Below are positions 11,605 through 24,446 of a DNA stretch of 64,000 bases, piece by piece; within the stretch, counting starts at the first letter, position 1; each line of letters opens with the position of its first letter. Location: NCBI GenBank assembly GCA_037127255.1, contig JBANSL010000010.1, positions 27,360,620-27,424,619 on the forward strand, written 5' to 3'. The notes beneath the pieces were generated by a model. The model was not told the DNA's origin, did no database searches, and saw only the letters and a list, made by a program, of their open reading frames with translations. The position numbers and the translations under genes are program-made. The stretch comes from Persicaria tinctoria. Lineage: Eukaryota; Streptophyta; Magnoliopsida; Caryophyllales; Polygonaceae.

Positions 11605-12556
11605 AATAGAACCATTAGTTATAAGTGTATCTTTAAGAAGAAGTTTAAAGTGGATGGCTCAGTGGATAGATATAAGGCAAGACTAGCTATAAGAGGATTG
11701 ACTCAAAGATATGCAATTTACTTCTTTGACACTTATTCTCCTGTTACAAAAATTGCTACCAATATCCGTGCATTGTTTGCTTTGGCTTCTAACCATAAAA
11801 TACTTCTTCATCATATGAATGTTAAAACTGCATTTTTGAATGGTGATCTAAATGAGGAAATTTATATGGAACATCCTCCAGGGTGCATTGTTCCAGGACA
11901 GGAAAACAAAGTGTGAAAGCTGAAGAAGTCATTGTACGGACTCAAGCAAGCACCAAAGCAATGGTATGAGAAGTTTCACACAACTATCCTAAGCTTTGGA
12001 TTTGAGGTAAATGGACCTGGTGCATGTGTCTATTCTAAGAGGTTTGGTGCTGATTGTGGGATTATATGTTTATACGTGGATGACATGTTGTTATTTGGAT
12101 CACACATAAATGCTATAAAAACAACCAAACAGTTTTTGTCATCTAAGTTTGAGATGAAAGACATGGGTGAAGCTGATGTCATTCTAGGAGTTAAAGTAAC
12201 TAGAAAAGGAAATGGTTTCATTTTATCACAACCTCATTATGTAGAGAAAATGTTGAAAAGGTTTGATAAATTTGATGTTGTGCCAGTTAGAACTCCTTAT
12301 GATGCCAGCATGCAATTAAAGAAATTTTTTGGAAATGGTGTGTCCCAAAATGAGTATGCTAAAATAATTGGGAGTTTAATTTTTCTGATGAATTACACTC
12401 GGCCTAATATTGCATATGTTGTAAGTAGACTCGGTAGATATACCCATTACCCCAGTAGTGAGCATTGGATTGCACTTAATAGATTATTGAGATATCTTAA
12501 ATGGACATTTGATTGAGGTTTACATTATGTGGGTTTCCCTCAAGCTTTGGAGGGAT
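11605..12556 (+). pseudogene. Copia A reverse transcriptase, cut by insertion of B
   Basis: RT motifs follow in one direction with stops between: DRYKARLAIRGLTQ (11668), [21 protein letters not shown] (11821), [16 protein letters not shown] (11929), the catalytic [10 protein letters not shown] (12073) and [19 protein letters not shown] (12133). In-frame TGA codons lie at 11914-11916 and 12514-12516. The frame then reads GLHYVGFPQALEG and is interrupted at 12557-12561 by B; its continuation (CDANWVTDND...) is at 23415. Five exact TSD bases at the join show this is one ancestral coding region. Confidence 0.9.
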
Positions 12557-12561
12557 ATTGT

Positions 12562-13244
12562 TGTAGGAAAATTAGATGTGCAGCGGAAGTTGTAGAAACT
12601 ATTTTCTATCATCTAATCGCAAGATCTTCATGCATAAAATCGATAGATCAAATCGTTGTTCATAGGAGATACCTGTTGATGCGTGAATCAGACCTTCTCG
12701 GATATGAACGGAAAGATGAGAGCCCCACGCGTTGCTCCTCTACTTGGTCCACAAGAGCCCGATCTAGATCTCATTTGCCTTCGACTGCTAGGACGAAGAT
12801 CGAAAGGTGAACAATCAAATTGTTCTTGATTGATGATGATCGAAAGGTCCACAGCTAATTGTTGCGGCAAAAACTCACGTTCCTTTTGGGTTGTGTTAAT
12901 TAGGTTTATTTCTACTAAGCCCTTCTTTATAAGCCCATATTTATACCCTATTTAATTAATTAGTTATTTCACAAATAAATCTTATCCCATTATTATTAAT
13001 ATATATCTAATATACACTAATAATAAAATCATCTATCTTTTGACCAAGTCCGTCAACTCTAAGTGTGTGACCGCATAGGACCCGTTTATAATAGTCATGG
13101 GTTTAACCCGTTTAAGCCCATTAATCGTAGTTGGCTTCTATCAAAGCATTACGACTCCTAAAATAATCGAATTGAATATCTCTATCAATTGTCCTATTCC
13201 ATAATTAGTCATTGCACATTAAATTAAAGGACACAATTCCTTCA
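12562..13244 (-). repeat. 3' LTR of Copia B
   Basis: It matches the right-hand LTR base by base over most of its length with scattered substitutions and a few small indels, for example an extra stretch around 12896-12930 relative to the other copy. This degree of divergence indicates an old insertion. The adjoining purine tract (plus-strand ATCTCCCACTTGTCC at 13245) fits a polypurine tract on the minus strand. Confidence 0.9.
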
Positions 13245-13722
13245 ATCTCCCACTTGTCCTTAAACAAGTGTGCAATTTAAGATACCCGTGTCTCTTAATG
13301 TCATATTTGATGATATGGTGACATTCATATCTATTATCAACTATATTCCTTGAACTCCGAGTTTGAACTGTCAATTAAACGGGTGATTACAAATAATCCA
13401 TCCGAGCATGGCCATGTATTTTCAGTTCTTGCTCTTCAAGTGGACTAGACACCATTCCTTTTCAATGCAGCACAGTATGCATGAAGAAGGAGGACATCTA
13501 CAGTCTTGTATGACTATGGCTCTCACTCAACTTTTGGCAATCCCATCTACGACCTTTATAACTCTCTGTTACGGAAAGCGTTTAGCCGTGTCAAAGAAAT
13601 ACCAATCGTCAAGAGAGACCATAAAACACTCATGTATGAGGAATCTACTAATCATGGTTTAACTTAAAACTCCGCAATCCCTTTTGTAGAGTCTGAAGGT
13701 GGGTCTATCCTATATGTATCAT

Positions 13723-13724
<2 letters not shown>

Positions 13725-13812
<88 letters not shown>
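13725..13812. repeat. (AT)44 microsatellite
   Basis: This is an uninterrupted AT dinucleotide run of about 88 bases in the 3' untranslated region of Copia B, between its coding remnants and its 3' LTR. Length is likely variable between individuals. Confidence 0.95.
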
Positions 13813-13815
<3 letters not shown>

Positions 13816-14151
13816 ATTGACTAGACATCTCCATGTCCATATAGCCCATGAAACCTGGCACTATCAGTCAACTTACAATATAATCATTTAATAAAATCAC
13901 CTATGTCCAATTTGATGATTTCAGACTACGGACTTGTGATAATTCATAAATGTATTTCACTTAATGGGGTTTCATTTACCGGAACTCTTAAGATAAGCCC
14001 ATTTACGAACTACGAATTATTTGGACATTTTATTTATTATCGTTCAACACAATATATAAATAAAGATGAAATATCATATATCATAAAATCATCCAGTCAA
14101 ACATAAACTTAGTGTCTAAACTCTAAACATAAAATGTAATACAAAGCAGTC

Positions 14152-15640
14152 TTAAACCCATTCTCCAATGTGTTTGAGACCCTTAGCCCTAGTGTGACTA
14201 TCATGCTTGGGCCTAGGCATAGGCTTTGTCAATGGATCTGCAATGTTGTCATCTGTATGCACCTTACACATCTTAATGTCACCCTCAGTGACTATGCGTC
14301 GAATAATGTGAAACTTCCTCATCACGTGTCTGGATTCGGAGCTCGAGCTCGGTTCCTTGGCCTGGGATATGGCACCATTGTTGTCACAATGGATGTCAAT
14401 ATGCCCTGAGATGCTAGGAACAACACCGAGTTCATCTATGAACTTCCTCATCCAAACAGCCTCCTTAGCCGTTTCACTAGTAGCTATATATTCAGCCTAT
14501 GTCGTAGAATCGGCAACTGTGTCTTGTTTAGAGCTCTTCCATCTCACAACTCCACCATTAAGAAAGAAAACATATCCCGATTGAGACTCAAAGCCATCTC
14601 GGTCAGTCTGGAAGCTCGCATCAGTATAGCCTTGCACGATCAAGTTGTCATCACCCCCATATACTAAAAAATCATCCTTAGTTCTTCTCAAGGACTTCGG
14701 GATGTTCTTAGTTGCACACCAATGTGCCTCTCCTGGATTCGATTGGTATCTGCTACACATACTCAAAGCATATGCAACAACAGGCCGCGTACACACCATG
14801 GCATACATGATAGATCCTATAGCAGAAGCATATGGAATCTTACTCATCTTTTCTAGCTCAGTGGGTGTCTTAGGACATTGCTTCTTGCTAAGATGTACAC
14901 CATGTTGCATAGGTAAAAATCCTTTCTTGGAATCTTGCATTTTGAATCTGTTGAGAATCTTATCTATATAAGTTCCCTTACTCAATCCAAGCAATCTCTT
15001 AGATCTATCTCTATAGATCTTTATTCCAAGTATATACTCTGCCTCTCCCAAGTCTTTCATTGAGAAACATTTCTTCATCCATTCCTTAACGGACTCTATC
15101 ATCGGAATGTCATTCCCAATAAGTAGTATGTCATCCACGTACAAAACTAGGAAGACCACTTTACTCTCACTAAACTTCTTGTATACACAAGGATCCTCTT
15201 CACATCTGATGAAATCAAACTCTTTGATCTTCTCATCAAATCGAAAGTTTCAACTAGTGGTTGCTTGCTTAAGTCCATATATAGATCTCTTAAGCTTGCA
15301 TACCTTCCCGACATTACTTGGATCTTCAAAACCCTCTGGTTGTGTCATATACACATCCTCTTCCAAGAATCCATTCAGGAAGGCGGTTTTGACATCCATT
15401 TGTCAAATCTCATAATCATAATAAGCGACAATATCAAGGATTATCCTAATGGATCTTATCATGACAACTGGTGAAAAGGTCTCATCATAGTCTATACCAT
15501 GAATCTGTTTAAAACCTTTGGCAACTAATCTTGCCTTTTATACAGATACCTTTCCATCCTTATCTGTCTTAAGTTTGAAAACTCATTTGCTCCCTATGGG
15601 TTTTACCCCATCTGGCAAATCTATCAAGTCTCATACTTGA
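14152..15640 (-). pseudogene. Copia B reverse transcriptase and RNase H remnant
   Basis: On the minus strand from 15640 downward the RT motifs are [55 protein letters not shown] and the catalytic LYVDDILLIGN (near 15140), then MKDLGEAEYILGIKI. RNase H follows (YTDASFQTDRDGFESQSGYVF, about 14600), with a second frame 14451-14152 holding HCDNNGAISQAKEP and ending in DNIADPLTKPMPRPKH. Stops interrupt at several points around 15250-15600 and between 14497 and 14451. Confidence 0.9.
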
Positions 15641-17201
15641 TTTCAAACATCGAATCCATTTCGGATCTCATGGCCTCAAGCCATTTCTTGGAGTCTGAAC
15701 CCGTCGTTGCTTGCTTATAGGTATTAGGCTCATCATGTTCTAGCAGAAGAACATCAAGGTTTACATTCAAGATGAAATCATCATAACATCTTGGTTGTAC
15801 CGTTGACCTATCTGATCTACGGGTGGGTTCAACTGGTTCAACAACTAGAGCTGGAACAGTTTCCACAACTATTTGTGGATCCTCTTGTTCCGGTTCTTGG
15901 ATGATTTGAGGCCTTTGGCCTTCCAAAACCATCAACTCGTCCTCGACATCATCTATGTCATCTCGTTGTTGAGTTTGTTGCTCTTCATCATGAACTGGTT
16001 CAAGATGAATATTTCTCCCACTTGACTTATTGGAAATGAACTCTCTTTCCAAAAAGACACTATCCCTTGTAAGAAACACCTTTTGTTCAACGGGATTATA
16101 GAAGTAATATCCAAAAATACCTTTTGGATACCCTATAAAATAGCATTTATCTGATTTTGGGGCAAGCTTATCCGTTTGTAAACGCTTTACATAAGCTTCA
16201 CATCCCCATATCTTCATAAAAGCCAATTTTGGAACCTTTCCAGTCCATGTCTCATATGGAGTTTTGTCTACAGCTCTAGACGGAGTCCTGTTTAGTGAAA
16301 GTACGGCAGTTGTGAGGGCATATCCCTAGAAGGATACCAGAAGGTCAGCAAAACTCATCATAGATCAGACCATGTCTAACAGGGTCCTATTTCTCCTTTC
16401 AGATAAACTGTTAAGCTGTGGTGTTCATGGAGTAGACAATTGTGTTACTATCCCACAATTTTTCAAATGATGATCAAATTCACGGCTCAAGTACTCACCG
16501 CCACGATCTTATCGAAGTGCTTTTATTTTCTTTCCAGTTTGAGTCTCTACCTCATTTTGAAATTCCTTGAACTTTTCAAAGGATTCCGATTTATGTGACA
16601 TAAGGTAAATATATTCATATCTACTCATGTCATCAGTTACTGTGATGAAGTATTTATAACCACCTCTAGCTTATGTACTCATTGGACCACTTACATCAGT
16701 ATGTATAATGCCCAATAGCTCAGTAGTCGTTTCATTTGTTCATTTGAAAGGTGACATTGTCATCTTGCCCATCAAACATGACTCACATGTATAAATGGAT
16801 TCACAATCCACGTATTTTAGAAGTCCGTCTTTATGGAGCTTCTTCATCCGGTATAAACTGATGTGACCCAAACGACAGTGCCATAGGTAGGCTTCACTCA
16901 ACTTACTTGATTTTTGCCTTTTTGTATTTATGTTATAAGATTCTGTTGTAAGGTTGAATACAAATATTCCATTAATATCTTGAGCACGAGCATAGAAGAT
17001 ATCATTCTTGTGAATAATTATACCTTCATCTGTAGTGCTAAAATTAAAACCTTCAGAATAAATTAATGCAGCCAAAACAAGGTTCTTTGTAATGCTAGGA
17101 ACAAAATAACAATTATTTAGTTCTAAGATTAAACCAGAAGGAAGAGATAAACTAAAATCTCCTACGACAAGTGCATCAACGCTTGCTCCATTTTCAACGC
17201 G
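15641..17201 (-). pseudogene. Copia B gag-pre-integrase and integrase remnant
   Basis: From 17201 downward on the minus strand: the end of the protease domain (LRVENGASVDALVVGDFSL, NNCYFVPSITKNLV), the zinc-binding LWHCRLGHISLYRMKKLHKDG and CESCLMGKMTMSPFK (to 16740), then a badly decayed core (16227-16739) and a cleaner C-terminal part from 16226 (FMKIWGCEAYVKRL, KCYFIGYPKGIFGYYFYNP). The long hinge before RT is acidic. The start of this region is cut at 17202-17206 by insert C. Confidence 0.88.
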
Positions 17202-17206
17202 TAGCT

Positions 17207-20187
17207 TGTAACGTCCCGGGATTATGATTCCCGAGTTACGTTTCGAAGGATGAAACCCCTCGTTAGGATCTTTCGCCCCGAGTACAGGTTGAAGGTTTGA
17301 AATCGAAGATGTGCAATTTAATGTGGGATTTCGCACCCAAATCCGGAAGGTCTGTTGGGGACCCCGGGGTAAACCCCTGTACCTGTCCTAAGTCTACAAT
17401 GCAGGAAATTCGTTATCATGCAAAGGGCATACGTTCTGAAAATGATACAACCAGTGCCACGGCAGAGCCGGGTCAAAACAGAGTACAATTAGAGAGAAAT
17501 CCCAAAAGCATGAATCTGGTGAAGTCAGGTTTCAAACACTCACTCTCCGCCATAAGAATAGACCCCGTCATAACAGCACAAAATGAAGCAGTGTATCGGG
17601 TACCTGAAACTATACCACCAAGTCAGGCCAAGAGTCCGCCCGCGGGTCCTCTGACCGCGCTGAGGACATATAATACGCCTATACCTAGAATAAAGGATGC
17701 CTTCATGCAGTACTGAAATCTTAACCACACTATCATGCTCCTAATTCATATATGTAGAATATTAAGTAAGGCCTTAACAAAGAATATCAAGTGGTATATC
17801 CCTCTTCTACCACCACCCCTCTTCCAGATAGGGTGGAGACTGGCCAGTTCGACACTATAGCATATCATATCTCATGCTCATCTCGTATCTCGTGATATAT
17901 AACTCAAGGAGGACAACACCCGATGAAACTGGGCTGCCCTATGACCCTAGCAAGGACTCTAGGACTCACAGATAACGGTCGTTCTGTATTCAAACGCATA
18001 CAGAATAAGAATGCTCATTCGTAAGTGCAATTCCTAAGCATGATACTACATGAAATGCTCTTATGCATATGAAACACCTACATACTATATGACACATCAG
18101 GCAGGAGGTACTAGTTACTGAGTAAGCCCCGGAGGTACTTACCTGGAGAAGCACGAGATCCAAACAATGATCAGCAATGGCAAGCAATCCAACAGATCAG
18201 AGATCACCTAGTAATCCCATAAATAACATAATAAGTCTAAGTCTAATTTACACAAAGCACACAAGTCACATATGAAACATATAAGATACACACATATGAT
18301 AATTCAACCATCTCGTCATTATTAACATTATCATCTCATCTTCAATTCTCATCTTGTCTCATCATATCTCATAAATTAACATCTTTCTCATTTCGATCAT
18401 AACATCATCCTCATCGGCTCATAACAACCTCCATCCCATACTTAGCCAATTTCACATATTACCGTTTCATACTCACACATGGCATACAGATGTATCTATC
18501 ATCAACATCATAATATCTAACATTTAATCTCTTATAGTAATTCACCGCAAGTCGTGCTATTAGTCACACATATCATGTCGTTAGTCAACCGCTCAAATTA
18601 TCATGCTAGTTAGTCATCGAATAAGTCTTATTCCCGAGTTAGTTTCAAAACTTTTTCAAATTCAAATTAAACAGCTATGAATTCCGACCCTTGAAAATAC
18701 TCGCAAAATTCCTCTTTTAATTTATTATTATAGATATAATATTTTAAAACGCCATTTAACAAAACACTCTTAGAGAGTATTTCTAAATCCTTTATGAAAT
18801 AATTCCAACCCATTTGTATTCGATTAAACCAACCCTTTATAAAATTTCCGAAATAATATTTTATCTTATAAATCCTCAAATAATAATATATTTTAATTGT
18901 CGTTAAATAGTTAAATAAATTAACGGATAAACCCGACCCGACCCGAACCGAACCCGCTAAAACAAATCTCAACCGGTAAACAACGTCATAGGAATGAAGG
19001 GCCCACATGCTGACTGGGCAAGGAGAGAGCCCACGCCCTCCTTCTCCTTCCTTTGAAATCAGAAGGCTCCCGCCTGAGCTCGCGACCCACTCGACGTCGT
19101 CGTCCGTTCCGCCTACCGCGCCTTGGCTCCGCCCAGCTGGTCCGACTCCCTGTGCTCCCACCTCCTCGCTCTGCGTCGCTGCTCCAGGCTCTCCCTCACG
19201 CCGGCCTTCGCAGCACACTCCCGAGCTTCCATTCGAACACGCTCCCTCGCTCTCAGGTACGCTCGTCGCGCCGCCCTCGAGTTCGTCGGACTCGATCGAC
19301 GTAGTTCAACCCAGCTTCCCGCACTCAACCCTCACTACCCTCCCGACTAGTCTAGCTAAGAGAACAAGGATGCACAAAATCGAACGAGGAAAGAAAGGAA
19401 GGCTTGGGGTCTCACCGGGGTGTTCGCGAACGTCGGAGCTTCGAATGGAGTTATGGGCGTCATCAGAGGCTTGCGATGGCTCCTCGGACCGGAAGGTTGT
19501 TTCACGCTTGAATGGGTGGTGGATCTTCGGTGGCTCGTCGATGTCGTCGAGTCGAGTGCTCCGGGGGTGACTGTTGTTGCTCTTCGATGAAAGAGGAAGA
19601 GTCGAGGATGACAACGACGATGAAGGGTCACCGAGGCGTGGTGTGTGGCGATGGTGGCGAGAGGTGGAAGGTCTCGTGGTGGCGGTGATGATATATGGTG
19701 TTTTGAGTGCAGCAGTAGGAAACGGTGATGAGGGCTCCTGGAAGGATGATGAAAAATGGGAGATTGTGATGGTGTGAAGGAGGGATATGATGGTGGCGTG
19801 GGAATGGTGAGTTCCAGATGGTGATGGCGATGAATGTGATGGCGAGGGTGATGGGGTATGGGTGAGGGTTTGGGTAAGGGATTGTGTATGAAATTGGTTA
19901 ATCAATACCCGGAATTAAATTCCAAATACGTGAATTTTGAATCCCACAATTAGTTCTCAAATGTTAGTTTTTCCGACTCTCGCTTTCTCGATTAATTAGA
20001 TTTATAAAATCAAACAGGATACCGTCATCTGATAATTATTTTCAATTTTCGAGGTAAAAGGACGGAAATCGTTTGTCAAATTTTATGTTACGGTCGGAAT
20101 CCGCTAAACGAGCTTTTCATTCGATTTAAATTCATTTTTAATTTCCTTTTTCCGAAAAATTAGGATTTGAAAATCCGATCCTTTAAA
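17207..20187. mobile_element. LTR-like insert C (2981 bp) inside the protease region of B
   Basis: The insert is flanked by exact TAGCT at 17202-17206 and 20188-20192. Removing it with one TAGCT copy rejoins the Copia B protease frame exactly (EIEL before, RVENG after, minus strand), so it is a true insertion with a 5-bp TSD. It begins TGTAACGTCCCGGGATTATG, as many long Ty3/gypsy (Del/Tekay-like) LTRs do, and contains no pol domain. I therefore infer a solo LTR. The right end reads ...GATCCTTTAAA instead of the expected CA, which is unusual. Open frames near 19000-19900 have no recognisable domain. Confidence 0.6.
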
Positions 20188-20237
20188 TAGCTCTATCTCC
20201 CCTTTCTTCACTTGTCTCCTATTTCTTAGTCCCAGCA

Positions 20238-21180
20238 CATTTGAAATAATGTGAGCACCACATGCGGTATCTAATACTCAAGTATGACCATTATCTAATG
20301 TGCAAACATTGGTTGACAGTAATTCAATAATATAAATAGCTGAAGTGTTGGAACTCAAAGTCCCATTCTTCTTGTCTTCCAGGTACTTGAGACAGTTTCT
20401 CTTCCAGTGTCCCTTCGCCTTGCAATAGAAACAATCATGGTCTGCAGCCACTCTTGGCTTCTCACCTCCCTTAGGTTTTGCAAATTTCTTGCCTTTCTCT
20501 TGGGGATTGTTCCTATTCTTGGCTACCTTCTTAAACCCTTTCCCTTTATTGACATTAAGAACTTCTTTCTTGTTGTCAGTAGGAGTATTCTGCTCAGCAA
20601 CTTTAAGCATACCATGGAGTTTGTTCAGGTTCTTCTTGAGACCATGCATATGATAGTTCATCCTGAATGAGGCAAATCCATCATGCAATGAGTGCAACAC
20701 GATATCTGTGGCCAACTCTTGGTCATATGGGGTGCCTAGTGTCTCCATACGGCTAAAAAGCCCAATCATGTTAAACACATGAGGACCTGCTGGCTTCCCC
20801 TTTACAAGCTTGCTATCCAGTATAGCCTTGTGAGTTTCATATCGTTCAATCCTTGCTTGTTCCTGAAACAACACTTTCAGGTTGGTGATGATTGTGTAAG
20901 CATCCTGATGTTCAAACCTCTTTTGAAGATCAGGTTCCATGCCTGCTAGCATCAGACAAGTGACATACAAAGACTCACTCCTAAGCTCTTCTTCATTAGC
21001 CTTCTCCTCATCTGATGAGGTATCAGTAATGACAGGGATAGGGGTTGATAGGACATCTTCACGCCCTTTAGACCTAAGGACGATTCTCATATTTCTTTCC
21101 CAATCGAGAAAATTCGTTCCATTCCATTTGTTTTTCTCAACTATTGAGTGCAGGGTGAATTTTAAGTTATCGTTCGACAT
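20238..21180 (-). pseudogene. Copia B gag and protease start
   Basis: The gag frame probably starts at Met 21180 (MSNDNLKFTLHSIVEKNKWNG) with the Copia gag pattern NGTNFLDWERNMRIVLRSKG. It includes AYTIITNLKVLFQEQARIERYE and the CCHC knuckle CFYCKAKGHWKRNC near 20400-20440. It closes with a TGA at 20276-20280 where the flanking frame runs on into VLDTACGAHIISNV (protease, Asp-Thr-Ala-Cys in place of the usual DTGA) up to insert C. Earlier in-frame Met codons exist, but MSNDN fits related gag starts best. Confidence 0.88.
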
Positions 21181-22741
21181 AATGCATATATAAAAAGGAA
21201 ATGAAATACAAATCAGTTTATGTTCGAAATGCAAATTACTTAGGATTAAACACCTTTAAAATAAGTAAATGCGCATTTTAATCAAATTGTTATTGTTTCT
21301 GGTGAATAAAATGATTCCAAGATCCCATTACACATAAGACCCAACGTACTTTTGCACTGCCTTGAGTCTTGTATGCTCAAGGTAAGTAACAATTATTAAT
21401 TATAACTCCTTATAATTCTTGGTTGATGATCCACATCCAATGTAAAATCATCATATGCCTCAAGATCCAAAACTTTGCCTTTTGGTCTCTCGTTGGGTAC
21501 AACCATATCAAAGCTTTTGAACCCCTTGTATAGATCCACCCGCATTAGCCCAAGATTATGGAAAGACACCCTCACTTTTGTGAAGCCCCAATTTACCATA
21601 GAAACTTAAGTCTTTTATTTGTCTTTATTTATAAGTGAAAAAATATCATAAATAAAAACAACATAAAACTTAAAATAAGGCATTCAAAATGCAATGAAAT
21701 TGTGATCCTAGTATGGCCCCTACGATGCATAAAATAAAGATCTAATCTTGATGGGTCTCCACCCTCGCGCCTTTCATGGATCTCCATCCTTGAACTTCTT
21801 ATGTCTTCTTATCTTCTTGTATTAATTACAATATTTTCTAATAATCTAATTACTGGAAATAAATTACAAAAATACATAACGATACGCAGATCGTGTACAA
21901 AAAACCTAACGATACGCATATCGTATTTATGGGTGATACTAGTCACCTTATGTATGCAAGCAATATATCATAATATAAAATAAGCATAATAAATCCATGA
22001 ACATTCTTGATATTTTAATTCAAAAACTAGCAATAATATATATAGAATTAATTTTATGGTAACTATTATCTTGTATAATTGGATAGAAATTTTTTATTAC
22101 GGATAAGATATCTATCATATCTAATTAAGGTAATTTAGGATCTTACACTAAAACCCTAATATACCTTTCATAACCCTAATTGCCGCTCCATCAACTCCCA
22201 CTCAAATTTTTGTAACCGTTACAAAATCTTTTACCAATTTTAGAAATAAGATTATAAGTTTTCATAAAACTTAAAATTTTGATAAATTAATATATGAATC
22301 AAATTCACACAAAATCTATCAAAAGATCAAAATAAAAAGAAAACCTTTTTTTTTTCAATCCGATCTTGTTCCACTACGAAAGATTACGTACAATGTAAAG
22401 AATTCGTCATCATCCACTTTCGTACGAAAGATTACATACAATTCTTTGAATTCTTCAAAGAATTCAAAGAATTCGTCATCATCCGATCGGCAATTTCAGT
22501 GGTAGACTTTTAGTAGTTGTTAAGCTATTTAACATGCATATAAAAGTTTGCGGCTTGATCGAAATTTTAATTTTTGACCGTCAACTAACTTCACATGTCA
22601 AATTTTCTTTATCCAGATGATCAAAATTAAAATTTTAACTATATGACTTATTCCATATATCAAATATATTACTAAATTGAATCAAAACAAATAAGAAAAT
22701 CAATTGATCATATCAATTTATGCAAGAGGCTCTAATGGCAC
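21181..22741 (-). other. Copia B 5' leader with primer-binding-like site
   Basis: This is an untranslated stretch between the 5' LTR of B and gag. At 22728-22740 the minus strand reads TGCCATTAGAGCC, a degenerate match to the initiator-Met primer site TGGTATCAGAGCC, one base from the LTR edge. At 22375-22490 short words (ACGAAAGATTAC, AAAGAATTC, GTCATCATCC) recur two to four times. No gene is seen. Confidence 0.7.
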
Positions 22742-23414
22742 TGTAGGAAAATTAGATGCGCAACGGAAGTTTTGAAAACTATTTTCTATCATCTAATTAC
22801 AAGATCTTTATGCACAACATCGATAGATCAAATCATTGTTCATAGGAGATACTTGTTGATGCGTGAACCGAACCTTCTCGGATATGAACAAAAAGATGAG
22901 AGCCCCACGCATTGCTCCTCTACTTGGTCCACAAGAGCCCGGTGTAGATCTCTTTTGCCTTCGATTGCTAGGACGAAGATCAAAAGGTGAACAATCAAAT
23001 TGCTCTTGATTGATGATGGTGGAATTCAGCCCTCACAACTAATTGTTGCGGCAAAAACTCACGTTCCTTTTGGGATGTGTTAATTAGGTTTAGTTCTAAT
23101 AAGCCCATATTTATACCCTATTTAATTAATTATTTATTTCACAAATAAATCTTATCCCATTATTATTAATATATATCTAATATACACTAATAATAAAATC
23201 ATCTATCTTTTGATCAAGTCCGTCAACTCTAAGTGTGTGACCGCATAGGATCCGTTTATAATAGTCATGGGTTTAACCTGTTTAAGCCCATTAATCGTAG
23301 TTGGCTTCTAGAAAAGCATTACGACTCCTAAAATAATCGGATTGAATATCTCTATCAATTGTCCTATTCCATAATTAGTCATTGCACATTAAATTAAAGG
23401 ACACAATTCCTTCA
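22742..23414 (-). repeat. 5' LTR of Copia B
   Basis: This is the counterpart of 12562-13244 with the same ends (TGTAGGAAAATTAG...AATTCCTTCA on plus). It would hold the promoter for minus-strand transcription. The edge at 23414 is followed by the TSD ATTGT and then the resumed Copia A reading frame. Confidence 0.9.
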
Positions 23415-23878
23415 ATTGTGATGCAAACTGGGTCACTGACAATGATGAGGTTAGCTCCACTAGTGGTTATGTGTTTACATTATGTGGTGGTGCTCTATCA
23501 TGAAAGTCATCAAAACAAACTTGCATTGATAGATTAACTATGGAATCGGAGTTCATAACATTAGATTTAGCTGGTCAAGAGGCTAAGTGGTTGAAAAGCT
23601 TACTGGCTGACTTACTTTTGTGGGGGCATAAGACCCCAACTATTTCTCTACATTGTGACTCACAATCTACTATTTGTGTAGCTAACAACAATACTTACAA
23701 TGGTAAGAAGAGACAAATACGGATTAGACATGAAACCGTGAGACATTTGATTGCTACTAGTGTCATTTGCTTGGAGTATCTGAAGTCCGAGAGGAATCTA
23801 GCAAATCCGTTAACGAGTGGGATGAATAGAAGGATGGTCCTTGAATCGTCTAAGGGAATGGGGCTCCAACCCACGTGA
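23415..23878 (+). pseudogene. Copia A RNase H, continuation after insert B
   Basis: The frame resumes as CDANWVTDNDEVSSTSGYVF. There is a stop near 23500 (CGGALS followed by TGA), then an open frame 23540-23878 with MESEFITLDLAGQEAKWLKSLL and LHCDSQSTICVANN, both Copia RNase H motifs. It ends ANPLTSGMNRRMV, corresponding to the usual ADPLTKGL C-terminal motif. Together with 11605-12556 this is the split pol end of element A. Confidence 0.9.
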
Positions 23879-24446
23879 GCAGAGGTACACCATACCCCTC
23901 CTCAGGATAGGTGTATGAGAAATGATGAGTCTCGAACTCTTAATGAGTCTCGAACTCTTAATGAGTCCATAGCCCAGACTTGGGTGGTCCTATTGAGAAG
24001 GACTTGATGGATTCACCGAAAGATGTAGATGTTGAGCATTATGCTCTTAATGATACCATAGCCCTATAAGGGTGGTCTATGTGAGGTAGATTTGATGGAA
24101 TCACCTACGAGAGTGTGAAGGGTCGGTCGCCTTCTATGGAAGACTAGGGTTGTCTTTCTAGAGCACTCTTTATCACCCAAGGTATAAAATGACCATCTAC
24201 AGTTGCCAGTTAGATCGCGGAACCACCAGGGCAGTGTGTGAGGTATGTGCTGTTGAGGTCAACTTGCGAGTCTGGAAGTTCAAGATTCGTTCACTTCTAT
24301 GACAAACGAGGCACTCGGCTTCAGTGCTTCACTATGTGTTGGTTCAAGATTCGTTCACCGACATTTAAGTACCTTTTCCACAAAACCAGCTCAGAATGAT
24401 GTATTTTTATTAAAAAAAACCCCAGTTTCTCACATTAGTGGGGAAC
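23879..24446 (+). other. Copia A 3' untranslated region with polypurine tract
   Basis: The region is non-coding. It holds an exact 18-bp tandem pair, ATGAGTCTCGAACTCTTA, at 23925-23942 and 23943-23960. The purine-rich end TTAGTGGGGAAC directly before the 3' LTR at 24447 is the likely plus-strand primer. Confidence 0.75.

Larger units (their letters stand above)
12562..23414 (-). mobile_element. Copia LTR retrotransposon B, minus strand, inside A
   Basis: The LTRs of 683 bp (12562-13244) and 673 bp (22742-23414) begin TGTAGGAAAATTAGATG and end ACAATTCCTTCA. The TSD ATTGT is exact at 12557-12561 and 23415-23419. The internal coding order on the minus strand is gag, protease, integrase, RT, RNase H (Copia). 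A primer-binding-like site is at 22728-22740 (TGCCATTAGAGCC on the minus strand) and a purine-rich tract abuts the 3' LTR (13245-13257). It is broken by insert C and by many stops. Confidence 0.93.

Noticed and set aside
13664..13861. Minus-strand open frame of 65 codons
   Set aside because: It is the translation of the (AT)44 microsatellite (alternating Ile-Tyr).
19007..19905. Open frames of up to 199 codons in insert C
   Set aside because: Overlapping frames on both strands with Ser/Pro/Arg-rich composition and no domain; expected in GC-rich LTR sequence.
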